DNA of 24,906 bases from a virus. The stretch covers positions 1 to 24,906 of the IMG/VR virus record IMGVR_UViG_3300047387_000044. One strand, written 5' to 3'. Numbering within the stretch: position 1 is the first letter of the stretch; every line of letters begins with the position of its first letter. Under the pieces are notes generated by a model. The model was not told the DNA's origin and ran no database searches. It saw only the letters and a list, made by a program, of their open reading frames with translations. Below, piece by piece: positions 1 through 8,747 of the stretch. Made by a program: the position numbers and the translations under genes.

Positions 1-3000
1 GTGTTTAAAGTTGTGCCTGTAAATGACAAGTATGATACTTGTGGATATAATGTTTCAAACTTTCTATTGAAAGTAGCATATACCATATCTCCACCACCAA
101 TAGCATTACCAGCAGCTTGAGAACTCGACTGTATATTATATGTGTCAACACCAGAATTACTTACTTGGAATAATGTGCTGTTTAAAATAGATGCAGTAAC
201 ACCACCAATTTCTTTAGCAGATCTGTAGAACACATAAGAATTTCCAGTGGTCTCAAATCCATGATCTCTATGATTTACTTTAACAATAGAGTTGTTATTT
301 TTGAATAACTTAGAAGTTGAGTTAGTGTTAGCACTAGCATTTGTTTCAAATGGATTTGTTTCTAGAAGTTCATAACCAAGATTTTCATTCTTAACTAAAA
401 GTTCTGCTGGTCTAGATGTATTGAACTCTGCACGATACATTGTAAACTTAAGATCTTCAAATATATCCTCTGTCCAACTCTCAGTGTTTTGAGAACGGTA
501 AACCGAACCTAAACCTGGTTGAGTTGTGATGACCGTACTTGTTGCTATGTCGGTTTCTCCCAACTTAGATGACCATAACTCATAGTCAATAGAATCTGTC
601 TCAATTACAAGAGCATATTCTGTATCATTTTGTAGATACACTGGATAATCAAATCCAAAATGTGTAGGAGTTGTTGATTGTGTAACACCATCCGTATCAA
701 CCGCTACACCCATTCTAACTGCTGGTGTATCTATTTCTATAGATGTCACGATTTCACATCCTCCAGCACCATTTCCGACGCCTTTGACAACAACTGATGG
801 TGCTTCTGTATATCCAAATCCAGATAGTGATACCTCAGCATTGTAAATCTTACCACCAGAAACTTCTATGCTTGCTGTAGCAGTAGATCCGCCAGGTAAT
901 TGTGGACTCTCTATTGTTAGAATTGCACTGTCGTAATTAAGACCAGGATTTGTAACTCTGATACCTGATAACTTACCACTATTTTTTGCAATAGCAAGAA
1001 CAAAATCTGTACCACCTGTATCATTAGCAAGAGTTACAGATGGAATAATTAGATCTTCATTTGGTAGGAATGATTTACCATTATGATTGCTAAGAACAAC
1101 AGTATAAACTTGTTCGTTAGTAAGACTATATCTACCAGATGCAGTTGCAACTAATTCTACATTATTCTTATCAAACACTTTGAGTATAGGACCTGACGCA
1201 GTAGAAGATGCACCAGTAACATTTTCACCCTTGAGTATTGACATGTTACCACTAGCAAAACACTTAAGGAATGTGTTGGGTGTTAATGTTTTTTCACTGC
1301 CAGGTACAATATTTTTTGCTGGTTTTTCAGCATCCACATTTGTGATATATGTTTTAATAGGAATTGTTGTACTCTTCTTACTGAAATACAAATCAATACC
1401 AGTTACAAAACAACCACCATCTAGATTTTCTACTTTAAATGTTTGTGCAAGAGGATTAGGTCTTACAGGATTGTCAGTATTACTTTCGATTAACTGTACA
1501 CCCTCATTAGATTTAAAGACAGATGGTTTTGTAGACACAATACTTGAAGGATTCTCTGGAAGAATACCTGTAGCATAATACTTAACTTCTGTGTAACTAT
1601 CAACATCTGTTTTTGCTGCATTAGTAGCACTAGATGTAAATCTAAATGTTAGAGTTCCTACAGTGAAGTTTAAAGATTCTGCTGATGCATCATATCCAAC
1701 AGTATCAATGTCTCCACCCCATATAGCATTTTCATTAGGAGGTGTTCCTGCTGGTAGTATAATCAAACCACTAGCATTACCATACTCATCTGTAGTAATA
1801 GATCCATTAAATGCTGATAGAGAGTTTCCTGCAATACCAGTATATCTAAGGTCAGGATTTACCCAACGACTAATATCTCTACCTTCTAAGAAAACATATA
1901 ATCTTGTATTAGGTTTCATCCTACCAACTTTAAATTTGATAGGTACACTTCTTGCAAAGAATGATAATGATGTAGAAACAATACTATCACCTACAGATTT
2001 AGTCTGTAGACCTTTACCTACTTCATTATTTTGTGGACTGATGTTAGAAGAACTTCCAACAGATGCAGTTTGAACTGATGTATTAGCAACTTGTGTATTG
2101 ACATTGCCTAATGAATTAATAGCAGTAAATGATGATGTAGCACCTACCCAGTTAATAACAAATGAATTATGTAAACTAGAGAAACTTTCTTTTACACTTT
2201 CTTTTGCCAAGAATATATTGAATAGATCTGTATTTGTATCTACAACAACTGGTTCTATACTTGAATCATACCACTGATCTATTGATGGAGATACATCACT
2301 ATCACCAACATACTGAAGTACAACAAATGGGTTTGGATTTACTGTAGATGATGCAAAACTATTTCCTAATAAAGACAATGGAGAATATGGTAGTGTAACC
2401 ATATGTCCTGTCTTCTTATATCCAGAAACTGCTCTTTGATCTTCTCTTGTATTAACTTCTACTAATCCTACAGAATCTTCTTTAGATTGTGGACGTAGTA
2501 CAGATTGTTGAGCATCAACAGCACAACGATAATCTAATGATTTAAGATTACCAACTTTATGTGCTTCAAAATTATCAACAACAAAACCAGACTTAAATCT
2601 GTCAAGACCTATCTCATCCTTAACTTGCATGTTAAGTGCTTGCTGTTCTAGTATGCTAAGTGTTGTGTAGTATTCTAATCTTTCAATACGTTTCTCTAAT
2701 TTACCAATGTCACGCATTGTGTAACGTTTATTATCAACTGGAGTTATTCTTACATCTTTACTTGTCTTGGTAAATGCAGGAATATATGCATAGAACAATG
2801 GTACTGCATCTTCTATTGGATCTGGTTTAGTTGGGTTAAGAGATGAGTTACCCTCATTAACTACAAAATTACCTTTCTTATCTAAGAAGATACCATCAAT
2901 ACGATCTAAGTATTGAACTTGACTGAATGAGAATGTATATTCTAAATTCTTATCAGGAGCAGGACTACTTGCAACAATAGCACCAGCACCAGAGAATGAT

Positions 3001-6000
3001 CCTTCTGTTCTTTCTAGTGTTGATGTATCAAGGAAACCTGGTATAATAGCAGTGCTATCAACCTTTGGTCTAAAGTCAATTACGTTCTTGAGTTCTGTAA
3101 TACCAAGAACAGATGAGTCGAATGTTGGAATCTCATCTTCTGAAACTCCTGCCTCATGTAAGTAACTATCAATAGTACAGAAATCTCCTTGTGAATGCTC
3201 GAAGTAATCGAAAGAAATAACAAGTTGACCAGTTGTTTCTTCAAAACCTGGTTTTAAAACAATACGTGATACATCATAGATTGTATCTCTTTGTCCATCA
3301 TCAAATGTATATCTTGATGTTACATCAGTACCAGAAATTATATTACCAGCAGTATCAATCTCAGGAGGTTGTGATGATGTTCCTTCATAAACGTAGTTTA
3401 ATTTAAAAGCATCTGCATAAGATAAAATTTCTACAACTTCTGTATCATAGTCTGTACCTCTTAATGGCACAACACGATCACCAGCAGATGTAACTGTGAT
3501 TCTCTTATTTTTTACTACAGTCTTAAGTCTTGGTTTTGCATTAGATACTTCTAGTGTTGCGGTTAACTTAAGTTTAGGGAAAGTACCATTAGATGGTATA
3601 TTTCCAAAATATGCTGATGATAACTGTAAACTAATACTACCTGATGTTAGTCCACTAGCAGTATCAGTAGCAGATGAAATATCTACAACATCTGTTGGAA
3701 CATAAATGATATCACCTTTTATTATGTCAGGTGCATCACCAGGATCTAATACAGTAATGATATAATTCTCTTCACTGTATGCAGCAAATCTTTGTGTACC
3801 AAATGGTAACTGTGCAGCGAATGTAATTGTACCACCACCTGTAGTTGCAGTAGTTACAAAATCTCTACGGAAGTAATATTTAATTTTAGTATCATCTCCA
3901 CCAGAAGATATTTGAGATACTTGCTTACTACCAGTAGAAAATAGTAATGTGCCCTTTGCAGCATTGTCTACCTTTGGACGTAATCTTACAATACTAGCAT
4001 TAGTAACTGCACCAGGCAAAGCTGTGTCTAAGTAAATTCTAGATTTGTATGCTCCTTCTTGTTCTGTTGCATACTGAACAATAGATCTAACAAGATTATT
4101 ATCATCATCTGAGAATTGTACAAGGTCACCTTGCTGTACAGCAGTTGATGCATCAGCACTGAAACTTGTTGATTCAATAAATGTAGATCCTTGTGAACCA
4201 AAAAATGTATAGTCAGTTACAGTCTTAATCTCAGAATACTTTTGACTATCTACGACAACATCAGCAGAGAAATCATTTGCATTTCCAGAACCATAAGCAC
4301 AACCAATAGACTTAACATTTTGTGGTGTATATGTAGTGACTGTGTTTCTATACAAGATAGGAACAATACTTGCAGCAGCATTAGGAGCAGATGAACCCTC
4401 TGGATTTTTTACAGTGATAGCAGGAGGTTGAGCATACTCAATACCTACAGCAGATCTATTAGCAACAGATGCTTTATAAAGTTTACCATCTGTAGTTCTT
4501 GAAAGATCTATCTTAGAACTATCAAACTCTAGACCATTAATTAATAGAGTAGCACCATCAGCATATCCTAGTCCTCTATTTTGAATTATGAAATGTGATA
4601 TTGTATTTTCTTTTGCAATTCTTACAGTTACACCACCCTCATCTCTAATTGTTTCACCAGGTAAGAATCTACCAGATAGAGTCTTCACATATAGTAGTAC
4701 ACCTGTACTATAAACACCAGATGCAGTTCCTTCTACAACACCATAAGCACCACTTGTAATACCAAATACATATTTACCTTCATCAAATGCATTAGTTCCT
4801 GTAGGAACAGATTCTAAAACTATCTTAGTAAAGAACTGTGGATCAAAGTAAGAGAATCCAAATGTTGTATTGTATGCATTAGTTCCTGCAGCAAGACGAC
4901 CTCTAGAAAGAATGATATCTGAGTCTGAGTTAAAACCAGAACCTCTTTGCTTCAAGAAGAAGTTGTTAGGTTTTACTTTACCTATTACAGGAGTGATAGT
5001 AGGAGAATAATCTACCACAAATCCAAACTCATCCCCTGAGTTTGTCTGTGCATTTGCTTCTGTTAAGAAAACCTTTCTCTTAAATTCAGTATCAGATAAA
5101 TCATACTCTAACAATAACTGTTCTAATTCATTTTTAGGACCGAATACTGTGATTTCTAAAAATTGAACAGATGTTGATGGATTGATAAGTGGTTTATTAG
5201 TAGTGGCAAAAGATAATGTTTTGAAAGAACCAATTGCTGTTGGTGTGCCAAGATCACTTCTAGTTTTGATGTAGAACAATTCACCAAACTGACTTTGGAA
5301 AGTTGCATCTGTTACAGCACCTATAAGAGTTGTAGTGTTTGTTATTTGAAGTGTTATGGTCTTTATACCATCATCGGGAGTAAAGTTAAGACCTCTTCTA
5401 CTAATTGTTTGTCTATGATCTGTAGATAATTCTGTATTGTTTAATCCAACAGAACCATCATTAAATGTATTGTATAAAAATACGTCAGGATATGCAGTAA
5501 GATCAGATCCCTCTTTGTTTAAAGGAACACTACCAAATACATTGGTAACACTAAATGATGGAAGACCCTGAGATTTTAAATTTACATTGTCAGTAGAAAG
5601 ACTCTCTCTTGCTTTATCAATCTCAAGATACTTAGTCTCTTTATTGACAATCTCATAACCTTTAATATATGCTTTACCAGGACCTATACTTGCAACCATC
5701 TTTCTAGAAGACTCAGTTGCATTATATCCATTGTATAAACCAAATTCATCTACAGCATACAAACCTCTGTTACCATCTTTCTGTGCCCATTCTCTAATGT
5801 CTACAGAAAAATTATCTACAACATAATCACCTGACTCATCAAATGTTCTACGAGCAAGTGTTTGTTCTAATACACTAAAGTCTGTAGACTCAACCTTTCT
5901 TTGGATTACTCCTCTTGATACTGTAAGAAGTTGTATAAAGTTCTTATCAGTAATTGCATTAAGAGCAAACTCTTTTAATATGAGAGATATTTTTAATCTA

Positions 6001-6812
6001 TGTCCACCAGGTGCAGTATAGTTAGATGATCCTATTGCATTATCATATAATGATGGATCTTCTTCTGGAGTAACAATCTCTTCTTTAATTGTAAAACCAA
6101 CTTTTGCAGATGGTTTATTATAATACTCATCAATAACTAATAGTTCTGATTCACAACGAACAAAATAACCATTGACAAAGTAAATACCTTCTTCTACCTT
6201 AACAGCAGAACCAAATCCCATAGCAGGACTTTCTAATGAAGTTACCTCATTTGTATCAGGATTAGTTACTTGAATACTGGTTGGTAGAACACTACCATCT
6301 GTACCTACAACGAGTAAAGGTGTATTAACACCATCAACAACTTCTAGAGTCTCACCTTGTCTAAATGTAGTCTCAGTGTTAGACGAACCACTATTGACGT
6401 AATTTACAAACAAAGTATCTGCTGTGCTTTCTGTTGCCAGTTTCGTAGAAACTATTCTTCCCTTGACACCAGAAGTTAACCCAAGTAGTTCTTCTCCAAC
6501 TAATTGGGATATATCATATTTTTTATAAACAATATTATTATTACCATCGTTTACTGCAACTTCTGAAACAGATGATAATTTTACGTAATCTAATTTTGTG
6601 TTAAGTCCTACTTCACCAGGAATAACAAGTTCGCCTTGCTTGAAGGCATATTTACCGAAGCTCTCTACTTGGTTTTGAAGAATTGATTGAACCTGTGTTA
6701 GTTCTCTACCTTGGATAGAATAGCCAGGTCTGAAAAGAATCTTATAAAAATTCTTTTTCGCATCAAAATCTTCGTAATATGGGCTTACGTTTAGGTTCGT
6801 CTTCTGAGGCAT
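1..6812 (-). CDS. Giant DUF4815-type baseplate/tail-fibre structural protein, 3' end outside window
   Basis: This reading frame starts with ATG at 6812 after GGCGGAG and stays open for 2270 codons to the left edge, so the C-terminus is missing. The start MPQKTNLNVSPYYEDFD, followed by a region rich in GRELTQVQSILQNQ-type sequence, resembles the DUF4815 family seen in phage tail and baseplate proteins; this is recognition from memory, not a search. Around residues 1360-1400 lies YTMRDIGKLEKRIERLEYY, a heptad-like stretch I associate with T4-like virion structural proteins. Beta-type repeats of the form G-x-G/N-Y...P follow near residues 747 (GLGYADGATLLI), 1960 (GLNYDSAILTI) and 2000 (GFGYTEAPSVVV). 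It directly follows gene 8, where T4 carries genes 9 to 12, so a peripheral baseplate or fibre-attachment role is inferred. It could be annotated as a gp10-like protein, but I see no firm gp10 signature. Confidence 0.85.
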   Translation of the reverse strand, partial: MPQKTNLNVSPYYEDFDAKKNFYKILFRPGYSIQGRELTQVQSILQNQVESFGKYAFKQGELVIPGEVGLNTKLDYVKLSSVSEVAVNDGNNNIVYKKYDISQLVGEELLGLTSGVKGRIVSTKLATESTADTLFVNYVNSGSSNTETTFRQGETLEVVDGVNTPLLVVGTDGSVLPTSIQVTNPDTNEVTSLESPAMGFGSAVKVEEGIYFVNGYFVRCESELLVIDEYYNKPSAKVGFTIKEEIVTPEEDPSLYDNAIGSSNYTAPGGHRLKISLILKEFALNAITDKNFIQLLTVSRGVIQRKVESTDFSVLEQTLARRTFDESGDYVVDNFSVDIREWAQKDGNRGLYAVDEFGLYNGYNATESSRKMVASIGPGKAYIKGYEIVNKETKYLEIDKARESLSTDNVNLKSQGLPSFSVTNVFGSVPLNKEGSDLTAYPDVFLYNTFNDGSVGLNNTELSTDHRQTISRRGLNFTPDDGIKTITLQITNTTTLIGAVTDATFQSQFGELFYIKTRSDLGTPTAIGSFKTLSFATTNKPLINPSTSVQFLEITVFGPKNELEQLLLEYDLSDTEFKRKVFLTEANAQTNSGDEFGFVVDYSPTITPVIGKVKPNNFFLKQRGSGFNSDSDIILSRGRLAAGTNAYNTTFGFSYFDPQFFTKIVLESVPTGTNAFDEGKYVFGITSGAYGVVEGTASGVYSTGVLLYVKTLSGRFLPGETIRDEGGVTVRIAKENTISHFIIQNRGLGYADGATLLINGLEFDSSKIDLSRTTDGKLYKASVANRSAVGIEYAQPPAITVKNPEGSSAPNAAASIVPILYRNTVTTYTPQNVKSIGCAYGSGNANDFSADVVVDSQKYSEIKTVTDYTFFGSQGSTFIESTSFSADASTAVQQGDLVQFSDDDNNLVRSIVQYATEQEGAYKSRIYLDTALPGAVTNASIVRLRPKVDNAAKGTLLFSTGSKQVSQISSGGDDTKIKYYFRRDFVTTATTGGGTITFAAQLPFGTQRFAAYSEENYIITVLDPGDAPDIIKGDIIYVPTDVVDISSATDTASGLTSGSISLQLSSAYFGNIPSNGTFPKLKLTATLEVSNAKPRLKTVVKNKRITVTSAGDRVVPLRGTDYDTEVVEILSYADAFKLNYVYEGTSSQPPEIDTAGNIISGTDVTSRYTFDDGQRDTIYDVSRIVLKPGFEETTGQLVISFDYFEHSQGDFCTIDSYLHEAGVSEDEIPTFDSSVLGITELKNVIDFRPKVDSTAIIPGFLDTSTLERTEGSFSGAGAIVASSPAPDKNLEYTFSFSQVQYLDRIDGIFLDKKGNFVVNEGNSSLNPTKPDPIEDAVPLFYAYIPAFTKTSKDVRITPVDNKRYTMRDIGKLEKRIERLEYYTTLSILEQQALNMQVKDEIGLDRFKSGFVVDNFEAHKVGNLKSLDYRCAVDAQQSVLRPQSKEDSVGLVEVNTREDQRAVSGYKKTGHMVTLPYSPLSLLGNSFASSTVNPNPFVVLQYVGDSDVSPSIDQWYDSSIEPVVVDTNTDLFNIFLAKESVKESFSSLHNSFVINWVGATSSFTAINSLGNVNTQVANTSVQTASVGSSSNISPQNNEVGKGLQTKSVGDSIVSTSLSFFARSVPIKFKVGRMKPNTRLYVFLEGRDISRWVNPDLRYTGIAGNSLSAFNGSITTDEYGNASGLIILPAGTPPNENAIWGGDIDTVGYDASAESLNFTVGTLTFRFTSSATNAAKTDVDSYTEVKYYATGILPENPSSIVSTKPSVFKSNEGVQLIESNTDNPVRPNPLAQTFKVENLDGGCFVTGIDLYFSKKSTTIPIKTYITNVDAEKPAKNIVPGSEKTLTPNTFLKCFASGNMSILKGENVTGASSTASGPILKVFDKNNVELVATASGRYSLTNEQVYTVVLSNHNGKSFLPNEDLIIPSVTLANDTGGTDFVLAIAKNSGKLSGIRVTNPGLNYDSAILTIESPQLPGGSTATASIEVSGGKIYNAEVSLSGFGYTEAPSVVVKGVGNGAGGCEIVTSIEIDTPAVRMGVAVDTDGVTQSTTPTHFGFDYPVYLQNDTEYALVIETDSIDYELWSSKLGETDIATSTVITTQPGLGSVYRSQNTESWTEDIFEDLKFTMYRAEFNTSRPAELLVKNENLGYELLETNPFETNASANTNSTSKLFKNNNSIVKVNHRDHGFETTGNSYVFYRSAKEIGGVTASILNSTLFQVSNSGVDTYNIQSSSQAAGNAIGGGDMVYATFNRKFETLYPQVSYLSFTGTTLN

Positions 6813-6848
6813 CTTACTCCGCCAATAATACTAGTATTCTCGTCATAT

Positions 6849-6856
6849 TATTTAGC
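6849..6856 (-). promoter_or_regulatory. Possible degenerate late promoter (GCTAAATA)
   Basis: The 59-nt gap before the giant DUF4815-type gene holds GCTAAATA on the minus strand. It matches the T4-like late consensus NATAAATA except for C in place of the first A. It ends 36 nt before the start codon, similar to the 41 nt at gene 8. One mismatch in an AT-rich gap makes chance quite possible. Confidence 0.3.
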
Positions 6857-6871
6857 GAAGTTTTATAATGC

Positions 6872-8686
6872 TTAGAATTCAATTACTAACTTGATATCTT
6901 CGATCTGGTCAGGTGCACGAGTGATTAGTCTTCTGTTCTCAACATAAATTACCTCACCTGAGTTATTTTCGATCTCAGGAGCAGCAAGTCCAGATGAGAA
7001 TGTAACGCCTAATAATGTAGAACCATATGCAGTATCTACGTTACCAGATGCAGTAGAAAGTTCTCCAGTGATTGCGTTAGAACCATTAGACTCAAATCCT
7101 CTTACTACACCAGAGTCTGTGTGTGCATCGTTTGTTTGGATGTACTTAAGAACTCCAGCAGTTGTAGAACCACTGTCTAATGTCCATGATACAACTGTAC
7201 CATATGCTGTACCACCAGTTACAGTCTGTGTAATCTTCTCGTCAACAGAGAAGTCTGCAGAAGCACCAGTAATCTTAACTGCTTTTAATCCAGATAATGT
7301 ATCAGAAGTAGAGAATGTTGTAGTACCCCAGTTAAATGGGTCTTGAATAATTCCAATTCTACGGAAGTCGTTATCTACAGGGAAGTCTCCAGAACCTTCT
7401 GAATATGTAAGACGAATGTTAGTCATAACACGCTTACCATTAAGTTCTACTTCTTGATCAGAACCATGTCCACCTTGTGGAGGTAGAACAACTTCGATAG
7501 CACCAACAGCAGAAGCACCAGTTGTTACAGCAGATGATAAACCAGCGTTAGAGAATAAGTTACCATTTCCTAATAGTACGTTACCATAAGTGTAACCTGA
7601 TCCACGTGCTTCAATTTCAGCAGATGTGATTGTACCAGCACCGTTTGTTACAAACTTAACCTTACCACCTGTTCCATCACCAACAATAGCAGTGTATAGA
7701 GTCTGTGAAGCAGGAAGACCTGATCCAGCATTCTCAATAAGTGCTACATCAATAGCACCAGAAACTGCAATACCAGCAACTGCGGTTCTACTTACGTTAG
7801 CAGGAAGAACGATTGGCATAAAGTCTGATGATAAGAACTTAAGAACATCATCAGTAGGAATAGTGTACATATACTTCCAGATGTATCCTGCACCAGTTGT
7901 CTCTGTATAAAGACCAGTTGCAGAATCATAGTTACCACCAGCAGTATATGGTTCTTCGGTTGCGTTCTGTCCTGTAGTGTTGCTAGGGTTCTCTCCGTTA
8001 TAGAGACACTTAAATACTTCGTAGTATGTGTTCATTACATAGAACTTAGCATCTGAGATGCTTGTAGCACCAGTCGCTGCTTGTTTACCAACTTGACCAC
8101 CGCCACCTGGTGTAGCAGAGTAGTCTGGTTTGAACATGTCATACTTAGGGTTAGCAACTAGATCCCAGTTGTAACGGCGGATAACTGTTCTTGCAAAAGA
8201 ATCAGTAATACGTTTGGCAGCAATTAATTCGTCGTATAGAGTAATCTTTTCTCTCTGATTATCTAGAGGAAGTGGTGGAACATCTTCAGTAGCGTAACGA
8301 TATACACCAGAGACTGCTGTAGCACCTGTGTCAGAACCGCCAGCACCACCTGTTCTACCTTTTAATGCAGATCCAAGAGGAGGAGCAGAGTTAACACCAG
8401 AACTTCCAAAAACGTCGGTTAATAATAAAGCGGTGTCATATACTGCTGCAACTGTGGCACGAAAAGCAGTCGATCCATATGTACCCACATAAACTTCATT
8501 TCCGACTACGAAAGCCGTTGAGTTCTTGGTATGTATTTCTAAATATGCCTTCCATGGTTGTGGTCTTCCCACAAAGAAATACATTCTTGATCTTTCCGAA
8601 CTCGTATCGTTGGGTCCTTCGGTTAAAGATTCTAAAAATTGTTTAGCGTTAAAAATTCTAAACTTATCAGAGATAATAGCAGCCAT
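6872..8686 (-). CDS. 8: Baseplate wedge protein gp8-like
   Basis: The product of 604 residues is the likely equivalent of T4 gp8, which joins gp7 and gp10 in the baseplate wedge. The start MAAIISDKFRIFNAKQFLESL and the SRMYFFVGRPQPW motif are typical of gp8 proteins of marine T4-like phages. A conserved block near residues 403-452 (PPQGGHGSDQEVEL...DFRRIGIIQDPFNW) fits the family as I know it. T4 gp8 is much shorter (about 334 residues); the extra length here includes Gly-rich beta-type repeats near residues 320-375 (GSGLPASQTLY, GSGYTYGNVLL). The ATG at 8686 follows AGGA with 7 nt spacing. Two perfect late promoters lie just upstream, so it probably has its own late transcript in addition to readthrough from the giant gene before it. 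Confidence 0.9.
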   Translation of the reverse strand: MAAIISDKFRIFNAKQFLESLTEGPNDTSSERSRMYFFVGRPQPWKAYLEIHTKNSTAFVVGNEVYVGTYGSTAFRATVAAVYDTALLLTDVFGSSGVNSAPPLGSALKGRTGGAGGSDTGATAVSGVYRYATEDVPPLPLDNQREKITLYDELIAAKRITDSFARTVIRRYNWDLVANPKYDMFKPDYSATPGGGGQVGKQAATGATSISDAKFYVMNTYYEVFKCLYNGENPSNTTGQNATEEPYTAGGNYDSATGLYTETTGAGYIWKYMYTIPTDDVLKFLSSDFMPIVLPANVSRTAVAGIAVSGAIDVALIENAGSGLPASQTLYTAIVGDGTGGKVKFVTNGAGTITSAEIEARGSGYTYGNVLLGNGNLFSNAGLSSAVTTGASAVGAIEVVLPPQGGHGSDQEVELNGKRVMTNIRLTYSEGSGDFPVDNDFRRIGIIQDPFNWGTTTFSTSDTLSGLKAVKITGASADFSVDEKITQTVTGGTAYGTVVSWTLDSGSTTAGVLKYIQTNDAHTDSGVVRGFESNGSNAITGELSTASGNVDTAYGSTLLGVTFSSGLAAPEIENNSGEVIYVENRRLITRAPDQIEDIKLVIEF

Positions 8687-8727
8687 TGTTTTTCCTGTTC
8701 CGACGTTATTGTATTAAGTGCCTGAGT

Positions 8728-8735
8728 TATTTATA
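8728..8735 (-). promoter_or_regulatory. 8: T4-type late promoter (TATAAATA), proximal copy
   Basis: The minus strand carries a perfect TATAAATA ending 41 nt before the gene 8 start codon. This is the T4 late promoter -10 element, recognised in T4 by the sigma-like gp55 with the gp33 co-activator. It is one of two copies spaced 12 bp apart. Confidence 0.8.
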
Positions 8736-8739
8736 CGTT

Positions 8740-8747
8740 TATTTATA
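8740..8747 (-). promoter_or_regulatory. 8: T4-type late promoter (TATAAATA), distal copy
   Basis: This is a second perfect TATAAATA on the minus strand, 12 bp upstream of the first. The TAA within it is also the stop codon of the giant gp7-position gene. Both copies sit in a short direct repeat, CGTATAAATAA. Confidence 0.75.

Noticed and set aside
1180-2073. Plus-strand ORFs of 132 and 136 codons
   Set aside because: They lie wholly inside the uninterrupted minus-strand giant gene, have no ribosome-binding sites and look like antisense shadows of Thr/Ser-rich codons.
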